Part shown: positions 6,478 through 12,778 of the stretch, in pieces
Numbering within the stretch: the stretch's first letter is position 1
Layout: every line of letters starts with the position of its first letter
From: DRQF01 sp964559135
Lineage (GTDB): Bacteria; Planctomycetota; GCA-002687715; DRQF01
DNA length: 18,497 nucleotides
Direction: 5' to 3'
Assembly (NCBI GenBank): GCA_964559135.1
Contig: CAZLGG010000076.1
Coordinates: forward strand, 1 to 18,497
The notes under the pieces: model-generated
What the model saw: the letters and a program-made list of their open reading frames with translations, nothing else
Told to the model about the DNA's origin: nothing
Databases searched by the model: none
Made by a program: the position numbers and the translations under genes

Positions 6478-8712
6478 TCAGTGGATGTGGGCGATGACGC
6501 CATTGGTGAAAACCGGAAGATTGCTGCCGGCCGGGGCGATGTTGACGACTCCCTGGAGCGTGAACGTCAAAGGCACCACGGGGGCTGAGGCCGTCACGGC
6601 GAACGGTGTCGCGACGGCGCCGGCGAAGGCCCCGCACGGGTCCTGGAAGTAGGTGTTCACGAGCGTGAAGGCGTTGGGCGCCGGGTAAGCCGCACAGGGG
6701 GTGAACGCCATGCTCCCCACAACCCCTGGAAACGTGAAGGCGGAGCTTGCGTCCGGAACCCCCACGATTCCCCATATGGCGAGCGGCGAGGGATTGGGGT
6801 TGGTCGCCGGTTGATCCATCGTAATCACCAATGGGGCTCCGAGGGGTATATCGACGCGACGAGCCGTTCCGCCGGTCGACCCGTTGATCTTCAGAGTCGG
6901 CAAGCCGGAGCCGGCAGTTCCCAGCGAAGGCGCCGCGACGGTGAGTGTCCGCACGGCACTGGGCGCTCCTCCGATCGCCGCGTTGTCCACCGTCACATTG
7001 ACTGTGCCCGCATTGGCCACGACCGAGGCCGCGACCTGGGCGTGAAGGAGGGATGTGGAGACGAATGTCGTCGGGGCAGCGGTGCCATCCAACTTGACGA
7101 CGCTCGTCGGATCGAAGTTCGATCCTTGGAGCGAAAGCGTGAATGCCGAGCTGCCCTCCGTGACGGAGTCGGGGGAGATCGATTGCAGTATCGCGGTGGC
7201 CGGGTTGAAGTTGGCGACCACGGTCAACGTCTGATCCGCGGCGACGTTGTTGAGGATAGAAACCGTGCCGTCACTCCACTCCACGGTCACTTGGTTGACG
7301 GTCGTGGCCGTGCCCAGTCCGAAAAACGCGGACAGCTCGCTTTGGCTGGCGTAGTTGCTGCCGCCGTCGATGAACCGGACGATCTGTCGCGTACCCAGCT
7401 GGATCTTGACCTTGCACCCGATTCCATCCGGGGCGACGAACGGGTTGTTGCCTCGATCGAGGAAGACTCTCAGCCAGTGTGTATTGCCGGGTCCGGAGAC
7501 GTCGTTTCGGAATACCTGGATGGGGCCGTTGAAAGGGAAAAAGACCAGATCCTGGTCGCCGTCGTTGTCGTAGTCGAAATTGGCGAGACCTCTTCCCGAG
7601 ATCGCCGTGTTGAGTCCGATCGTGAGAGCCACCTCGTTGAACGAGAGTTGCGACGGTGCCGTGGCGGTGCTCTGGAACGCATATTGCCGACCGCTCTGGG
7701 TCGTCGCCACGAGGTCGAGAAACGTGTCGTTGTCGAAGTCCACGGCGACGGTGCCCCAGCCCCATTGAGTGTTGTCGACACCAGCCGTCGAAGCCTGGTT
7801 GACGAACGTGTTGTTCCCCTGGTTCATGTAGAGGTTGTTCGTGCTGATGGTCGTCACGTAGAAGTCGAAGAGCCCGTCTTCATCGAAGTCGCCGACCGTC
7901 ATTCCCATCTCGGTCCCGTCCTGAGAGGTTCCGGATGAGGCGGTCACGTCGGTGAATGTGCCGTCGCCGTTGTTCTTGTAGTACCGGCTCGTGCTGAAAT
8001 CGCCGATGAAGATGAGTTCCGGATAGAAGTCCCCGTCCATGTCAACGAACCTGGGAGTGAATCCGTTCACCTGGGAGAGGGCGCCGAGCCCGGCGGCGGC
8101 CGTCACTGCGGTAAACGTGGTACCGTCGTTGCGGAATAGGACGTTGGCATTCGTGATCCATCCCGCGACGCACAGGTCGAGGTCGCCGTCGAGATCGTAA
8201 TCTCCCCAGCACGCCCCCCAACCGTCGCCCTGTCCCCCCGAAGTCGTTGCAACGCCCATCATGCCCGCGACATCGGTGAAACTCATGCCGCCATTGTTCT
8301 TGTAGAGGCGGTGATGGCCTGGTGCGTCGCTTCCGGCGGGACCGAGGCTGGTGACGTAGATGTCCAGCCATCCGTCGCCGTCAAAATCTCCCACGGCCGC
8401 GCCCGTGCTGCGATGAGCGACCGCCACACCCCAGGCGGCCGCTTGATCCGTGAACGTGCCGTTGCCGTTGTTGATGAACAGTCGGTCGGGAACACCCCCG
8501 CCGGACGGAATGAAGATGTCCTGGAATCCATCCCGGTTGAAGTCTCCCACGGCGCCTCCGGCCACGAAACTCGCGGTGTAGGTGGGGACATGACTCGCGA
8601 CGACGCCCGTCGCGGCTGTCTGGTCGGAGAACATGGCGGTCTGGGCGCCCGCCGGGACGAGGAATGCCATCGCCAACGCGAGGCCGGGTACGAGTGAACG
8701 GTACATGTTCAT
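6478..8712 (-). CDS. Secreted seven-repeat FG-GAP/ASPIC-UnbV (CRTAC1-like) protein
   Basis: The 744-residue product has a signal peptide (about 1-23, ending AGAQ). Seven FG-GAP/VCBS-type calcium-binding loops lie at about 56, 108, 170, 223, 274, 324 and 379 (for example GDFNRDGFQD, GDFDGDGWLD and FDYDNDGDQD), which fits a seven-bladed beta-propeller. Loops 4 and 6 are degenerate. An ASPIC/UnbV domain follows (about 428-497; GIGCKVKIQLG ... VTVEWSDG), then an IPT/TIG Ig-like domain (about 507-593). The C-terminal region (about 597-744) resembles the end of the matrixin. Such proteins are cell-surface or extracellular; adhesion or carbohydrate binding is usually proposed, without proof. The frame extends 61 codons upstream, but ATG 8712 is chosen because AGGAGGG lies 5 nt before it and the signal peptide follows. 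It is transcribed away from the NYN/OST-HTH gene. Confidence 0.92.
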   Translation of the reverse strand: MNMYRSLVPGLALAMAFLVPAGAQTAMFSDQTAATGVVASHVPTYTASFVAGGAVGDFNRDGFQDIFIPSGGGVPDRLFINNGNGTFTDQAAAWGVAVAHRSTGAAVGDFDGDGWLDIYVTSLGPAGSDAPGHHRLYKNNGGMSFTDVAGMMGVATTSGGQGDGWGACWGDYDLDGDLDLCVAGWITNANVLFRNDGTTFTAVTAAAGLGALSQVNGFTPRFVDMDGDFYPELIFIGDFSTSRYYKNNGDGTFTDVTASSGTSQDGTEMGMTVGDFDEDGLFDFYVTTISTNNLYMNQGNNTFVNQASTAGVDNTQWGWGTVAVDFDNDTFLDLVATTQSGRQYAFQSTATAPSQLSFNEVALTIGLNTAISGRGLANFDYDNDGDQDLVFFPFNGPIQVFRNDVSGPGNTHWLRVFLDRGNNPFVAPDGIGCKVKIQLGTRQIVRFIDGGSNYASQSELSAFFGLGTATTVNQVTVEWSDGTVSILNNVAADQTLTVVANFNPATAILQSISPDSVTEGSSAFTLSLQGSNFDPTSVVKLDGTAAPTTFVSTSLLHAQVAASVVANAGTVNVTVDNAAIGGAPSAVRTLTVAAPSLGTAGSGLPTLKINGSTGGTARRVDIPLGAPLVITMDQPATNPNPSPLAIWGIVGVPDASSAFTFPGVVGSMAFTPCAAYPAPNAFTLVNTYFQDPCGAFAGAVATPFAVTASAPVVPLTFTLQGVVNIAPAGSNLPVFTNGVIAHIH

Positions 8713-8957
8713 GGGTTCCCTCCTGCCGTGGAGTGGCGCAATGCCCTTGACGGCGACGTCGCGCCCATTTGGTGCAAGTTCGTATGATAGCGATTGGGAA
8801 GGGATCCGTGGAGGAGAAAGCAGAAGGTGCGGCCCGGGCGCCGGAGGAGGATGCCTCGTTTGGACAAGGCGGCCTTTCTCGCGGGGCCTTGGCATAACTC
8901 CCGTCCTAGAACAGGATTCGTTCGGCTTCGATCTCGTTTGCCGAAGGGAGGCATACT
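8713..8957. promoter_or_regulatory. Divergent intergenic region
   Basis: This 245-bp region separates two divergent genes and must carry both promoters. On the minus strand TATCAT (8789-8784) could be a -10 box, but no good -35 accompanies it. On the plus strand TTGGCA, 17 bp, CAGGAT (about 8888-8916) is a weak candidate. AAGGGAGG (8944-8951) is the binding site for the GTG start at 8958. No clear operator was recognised. Confidence 0.3.
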
Positions 8958-9731
8958 GTGGCCGACGACTTCCATGTGGCGCTTTTGCTGGACTTCGAGA
9001 ATCTCGTCCTCGCTTTCACCAAGAAGGAGGGCTACAAACCGAGCTGGCTCCAACTGCAGCCGGTGATCGACTTCCTCGAGGAGAACTTCGGCAACGTCAT
9101 CTTCCGCCGGGCCTACGCGGATTGGTCCGATGACAAGTTCAACGCCCACGAACATCAACTCCAGGACATGGGCGTGGAGATGATCCACGTTCGTAAGCGC
9201 ACGCGGGACGGGAAGAAGAACGCAGCGGACATCCTGCTCACCGCCGACGCCGTCGAGTGCCTCCTGCTGCGTCCCTTCATCACGGATTTCGCAATCGTCA
9301 GCGGCGATTCCGACATTGGCCCGTTGGTGACCAAGCTCAAGTCTCACGGCAAGACCGTGATCGTCATCGGTCCGGACAAGGAATCCACGGCCAGACACGT
9401 CATCGAACTGGCGGATCGTTTCAAGTTCTACAACGATATCGTGGCGCCGCCGAAACCGGCGAGGAAACGCCGAGCCAGTTCTTCCACGAAGAAGGAACGG
9501 GAGCCGCAAACGCCGCAGGAGGCTGTCGTGGAGATTCTCCGCGCAACCGGCGAACCCATGGAATCGGCTCTGCTCAAACGGGAGTTGACAGCCATCCCGG
9601 CCTTCAAGGATTTCAACCAGAAGGCTTTGGGTTTCAAGACCTGGACCAGCTTTTTGCGTTCGATCGACCAGGTGGCGATCAAGCAGCGCTCCGATCTGGG
9701 GGTGGAGGTCTCCCTCAAGCAAGGACGATAG
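8958..9731 (+). CDS. NYN-domain protein with C-terminal OST-HTH (LOTUS) domain, predicted RNA-binding nuclease
   Basis: The 257-residue protein has an N-terminal LabA/limkain-type NYN domain (about 5-160). PIN-like acidic residues are present: LLDFEN (D12, N15), NAADILL (D91) and VSGDSDIGPL (D117, D119). A basic, Ser/Lys-rich linker (about 164-184) leads to an OST-HTH/LOTUS winged helix (about 185-253; TPQEAVVEIL ... GFKTWTSFLRS). The domain order matches a known bacterial architecture thought to process or sequester RNA; LOTUS domains bind RNA in some studied proteins. The start is GTG, with AAGGGAGG 6-7 nt before it, and the conserved domain begins at once. The next gene starts 4 bp after its stop, so the two are almost surely co-transcribed. 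The target RNA is unknown. Confidence 0.92.
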   Translation: MADDFHVALLLDFENLVLAFTKKEGYKPSWLQLQPVIDFLEENFGNVIFRRAYADWSDDKFNAHEHQLQDMGVEMIHVRKRTRDGKKNAADILLTADAVECLLLRPFITDFAIVSGDSDIGPLVTKLKSHGKTVIVIGPDKESTARHVIELADRFKFYNDIVAPPKPARKRRASSSTKKEREPQTPQEAVVEILRATGEPMESALLKRELTAIPAFKDFNQKALGFKTWTSFLRSIDQVAIKQRSDLGVEVSLKQGR

Positions 9732-9735
9732 GGGT

Positions 9736-11331
9736 GTGAGTGGGCAGGCGGAGTCGGATGCGGACCTCCGGGAGGAGGCGATGCTCGAGGATCTCCTCGA
9801 TCCGAGCCACCTGCCTGTCCCCACGACGACCACGGCCTTGAAGACCACCCATATTTCGCGGGTCATCCTCGCGGATCGCGATGTCTTCAAGCTCAAACGC
9901 GCGAAGGACTACGGCTTTCTGGACTACCGAACCCTCGAGGCTCGCAGGCGGTTCGCGGAGGCCGAAGTGCGTCTCAATCGGCGCACGGCTCCCGACGTGT
10001 ACCTGGATGTCCTGCCGATCTACCACGACGAGCAGGGCTACGCGATGAATCGCCCGGGCGAGATCGTGGACTGGGCCGTCCACATGAAGCGGCTCCCCGA
10101 CGCATGCTCCGCCCGAGCTCTTCTGCGCGAGGGGGCGTTGTCCACGCGTCACCAGGAGGCCATGGCAAGGCTTCTCGCCCGCTTCTTCCGGGAAGCGGAA
10201 CCCGTCGCATCCTGGGCTCCCATGTTCTTCGAGAGCGTGGATGAGAACTTTGCGCAGACCGTGGACTTTGCGCCCGACGTCATCTCGAAGGAGCTTCTGG
10301 ACGCGGTGGTCCGTGGCCAGCGCCGCGCCCTGGGCGCTCTGCGAGGCGCCATCGAGACCAGACCCGGTCGAGACGGCCACGGCGATCTGCGGTTGGAGCA
10401 CGTCTATTTTCTGGGGGACGCCGAGCCGGTGATCATCGACTGTATCGAGTTCAATGAGCGATTCCGGTGGGCCGACCCCGGGCTCGATCTGGCCTTCCTC
10501 GCCATGGATTTTCACCGTGAAGGGCGAGGGGACATGGCGGAAGAGATTCTGGCGCTCGCGGCCTTCGAGATGGACGACGTGGATTTCTTTCCGCTCATCG
10601 ACCTCTATCAGAGCTATCGCGCCTTCGTACGGGGGAAGGTGGCGGGGTTCGTCAGCCGCGACCCGGTGGCGCCGGACACCGTGGCCCGAGGGAAGCGGAA
10701 CGAAGCGGCAGGCTACTTCGAACTTGCTCGCTCCCTTTTGGACGGGCCCGGGACGCCCCCCCGACTCGTTTGCGTGGGCGGCGTGATCGGCGCCGGGAAA
10801 ACGACGGTGGCCAAGTCGCTCGCGGCGGGGGGGAAGGCCGTTCACCTGGCGGCGGACGCCATCCGGAAACATCTGGCGGGCGTGGGGCACGATGAATCGG
10901 CCCCGGCGGAGGCCTACAGCGAGGAATTCACGGAAAAAGTCCAAGCCGAACTTCTGCGTCGCGCCCGCGTCGTGCTCGAGGCTCGACGCAGCGTGGTGTT
11001 GGATACCACGTTCTGCGCCGCGTCTCTTCGGCGGCGCGCCCGGGACCTCGCGATGGAGCTGTCCGCGCCATTCCGTTTCTTCGAGTGTCGGGCTCCCGAA
11101 GCCGTGTTGCGGGAGCGTCTCCGCGCCCGCAGAGGCGGCCTCTCGGACGCGCGGGAAGACTTGCTCCCTCGATTCCTCGAGGCCTGGGAGACCGAGGACG
11201 GGTTGGAGATCTCCCAGAAGACCGTGGTCGACACCACAAGGCCGGTTGAGGACCTCCGGGACCTCGCGCGGAGATTTTGGGGTGCCGTGCCTGGCTCCGA
11301 GCCACCCTTTTCGAGGGATCGTCGCCACTGA
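9736..11331 (+). CDS. Fused aminoglycoside-phosphotransferase-like kinase and P-loop kinase
   Basis: The 531-residue protein combines two modules (COG2187-like plus COG0645-like). The N-terminal kinase-like part (about 35-330) has VFKLKRAKDYGFLDY (K53/K55), HMKRLPD (116-122), the catalytic-loop variant HGDLRLEHVY (215-224, D217) and a metal-site segment IDCIEFN (234-240). The C-terminal P-loop domain (about 343-515) has Walker A GVIGAGKT (349-356) and a downstream VVLDTTF that suits a nucleotide kinase fold. The fusion is widespread in bacteria, but its substrate is not established; nothing here indicates antibiotic resistance. The start is GTG 9736, four bases after the preceding stop, with AAGGA a little upstream. 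Operon context with an RNA-binding NYN/OST-HTH protein is suggestive only. Confidence 0.9.
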   Translation: MSGQAESDADLREEAMLEDLLDPSHLPVPTTTTALKTTHISRVILADRDVFKLKRAKDYGFLDYRTLEARRRFAEAEVRLNRRTAPDVYLDVLPIYHDEQGYAMNRPGEIVDWAVHMKRLPDACSARALLREGALSTRHQEAMARLLARFFREAEPVASWAPMFFESVDENFAQTVDFAPDVISKELLDAVVRGQRRALGALRGAIETRPGRDGHGDLRLEHVYFLGDAEPVIIDCIEFNERFRWADPGLDLAFLAMDFHREGRGDMAEEILALAAFEMDDVDFFPLIDLYQSYRAFVRGKVAGFVSRDPVAPDTVARGKRNEAAGYFELARSLLDGPGTPPRLVCVGGVIGAGKTTVAKSLAAGGKAVHLAADAIRKHLAGVGHDESAPAEAYSEEFTEKVQAELLRRARVVLEARRSVVLDTTFCAASLRRRARDLAMELSAPFRFFECRAPEAVLRERLRARRGGLSDAREDLLPRFLEAWETEDGLEISQKTVVDTTRPVEDLRDLARRFWGAVPGSEPPFSRDRRH

Positions 11332-11413
11332 GGACCTGGGCCGAAGGGTTCGCGATCTCTATGACACGCATCCGCGCGGCAAGGGGCTCGACGTTTTCGT
11401 CCGGAAGTGCGGT

Positions 11414-11444
11414 GATTCCTGTATCATGCCCGGGCATCAGAATC
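11414..11444 (+). promoter_or_regulatory. Palindromic promoter/operator-like site before the oxidoreductase gene
   Basis: ATGCCCGGGCAT (11426-11437) is a perfect 12-bp palindrome, 19 bp before the ATG at 11457. It is flanked by GATTC (11414-11418) and GAATC (11440-11444), which extend the symmetry imperfectly. TATCAT (11422-11427) overlaps it and could serve as a -10 box, without a good -35. The layout resembles an operator over a transcription start, but this is inferred. Confidence 0.35.
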
Positions 11445-11456
11445 CGGGAGTCGATC

Positions 11457-12746
11457 ATGAAAACGAATCGCCGTCGTTTCGTCCTGGGGTCGTTCGCCGC
11501 CCTCGGAACCCTCGCTCTTCCTCGTCGCCCACGTCTTCGTTGGCCTAGTTCGCCGGACAAACTGCGGATCGGGTTCGTCGGCGTGGGAGGAAGGGGGCGC
11601 GCCAACCTGAACGCTCTCTCCAAGGAAGCGGTCATCGCCCTTTGCGACGTGGACGCCCGGCATCTCGCAAGAGCAAGGAGGGAAGTGGCGCCGAAGGCCG
11701 CCGTCTTCGCCGACTTCCGGGAGATGATCGATACGGTGGATGACCTGGACGCCGTGGCCGTCAGTACCCCCGACCATACCCACGCCGCCGTCGCCGCCTA
11801 CGCCCTGCGTCGCGGTCTGCATGTCTACTGCGAAAAGCCGCTGGCGCATTCCGTCTGGGAGGCGCGGGTGCTTGCCAACTTGGCGAGAGAGCGGGGGCTG
11901 GTCACCCAGATGGGCACCCAGATTCACGCGGGCTCGAATTACCGGCGGGTCGTGGAACTCATTCAGACCGGGGCGGTCGGCACGGTGAAGGAAGTCCACG
12001 TCTTCTGCGAGAAGGACTGGGGCGGCGGCAAGCGTCCCGCCGAGACGCCCCCCATTCCCGAGTGGATGTCCTGGGACCTTTGGATCGGTCCCGCGGGAAT
12101 GCGCCCCTGGCACCCCACCTATCACCCCGCGAACTGGCGGCGCTTTTGGGACTTCGGCGGTGGCACGCTGGCCGACATGGCCTGCCACTACATGGATCTC
12201 GCTCATTGGGCTTGCGATCTCAGGGGGCCCGTCAGCATCGAGGCAAAGGGCCCGCCCGCGGACCCCGAGTCTCCGCCTCACGCCCTCGAGGTGCGCTACG
12301 AACACCCGCCTCGGGGAGGACGCCCGGGGCTTGCCGTCACCTGGTATGACGGCGGCCGTCGTCCCCTGGACCTCCTGCAAGCTCGCGGTCTTTCCGGCTG
12401 GAAGAACGGACTGCTTTTCGTGGGGGAGAAGGGCTGGCTCGCCGCCGACTACGGACGTCATATCCTCGGGCCGAAAGACGTCTTCAAGGACTTCCAACCT
12501 CCTGAGCCCTTCATCCCCGACTCCATCGGTCATCACGCCGAGTGGGCCCGGGCTTGTAAGACGGGGGGGGCCACGACCTGCAACTTCAGCGACTCGGGCG
12601 CCCTGTCCGAGACGGTGCTCTTAGGGATCGCGGCGCACCGCCGGGGGCGGAAGCTCGCCTGGGATGCGGCCACCTGCCGGGTCACCAACGACGAGGACGC
12701 CAACGCCCTCATCCGGCCTGCGTACCGGGACGGCTGGAGCCTCTGA
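11457..12746 (+). CDS. Tat-exported Gfo/Idh/MocA family NAD(P)-dependent oxidoreductase
   Basis: The 429-residue product begins with a twin-arginine signal (NRRRFVLG, 4-11, then a hydrophobic stretch to about 21). That predicts folded export with the cofactor bound. The Rossmann domain carries IGFVGVGGRGR (38-48) and the family lysine motif CEKPL (125-129). The C-terminal domain has GGGTLADMACHYMDLAHW, with His244 at the usual catalytic position. Enzymes of this family oxidise or reduce sugars and related alcohols; the exported form with an RRxF signal is very common in planctomycetes, where a role in polysaccharide breakdown is usually inferred. The substrate is unknown. The frame is open 60 codons further up, but ATG 11457 is preceded by GGGAG at about 7 nt and starts the signal peptide. 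It sits alone, 125 bp after the kinase gene. Confidence 0.93.
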   Translation: MKTNRRRFVLGSFAALGTLALPRRPRLRWPSSPDKLRIGFVGVGGRGRANLNALSKEAVIALCDVDARHLARARREVAPKAAVFADFREMIDTVDDLDAVAVSTPDHTHAAVAAYALRRGLHVYCEKPLAHSVWEARVLANLARERGLVTQMGTQIHAGSNYRRVVELIQTGAVGTVKEVHVFCEKDWGGGKRPAETPPIPEWMSWDLWIGPAGMRPWHPTYHPANWRRFWDFGGGTLADMACHYMDLAHWACDLRGPVSIEAKGPPADPESPPHALEVRYEHPPRGGRPGLAVTWYDGGRRPLDLLQARGLSGWKNGLLFVGEKGWLAADYGRHILGPKDVFKDFQPPEPFIPDSIGHHAEWARACKTGGATTCNFSDSGALSETVLLGIAAHRRGRKLAWDAATCRVTNDEDANALIRPAYRDGWSL

Positions 12747-12759
12747 ACGAGGCTCCAGC
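12733..12759. terminator. Perfect 11-bp hairpin at the convergent gene boundary
   Basis: The arms at 12733-12743 and 12749-12759 are exact reverse complements (GCTGGAGCCTC against GAGGCTCCAGC) around a five-base loop, TGAAC, that contains the stop codon. No T-tract follows, so termination may be bidirectional and weak or Rho-assisted. The hairpin sits between two genes whose ends lie 32 bp apart. Confidence 0.6.
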
Positions 12760-12778
12760 TCGGGGGGAACGGCCGTCT

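Noticed and set aside
8713..8895. N-terminal extension of the FG-GAP protein
   Set aside because: It would place 61 proline/arginine-rich residues before a good signal peptide. AGGAGGG directly before ATG 8712 marks the real start.
9736..11331. Antibiotic resistance through aminoglycoside phosphorylation
   Set aside because: The protein has an APH-like fold, but the HGDLRLEHV variant fused to a P-loop domain belongs to a broad family not known for resistance.
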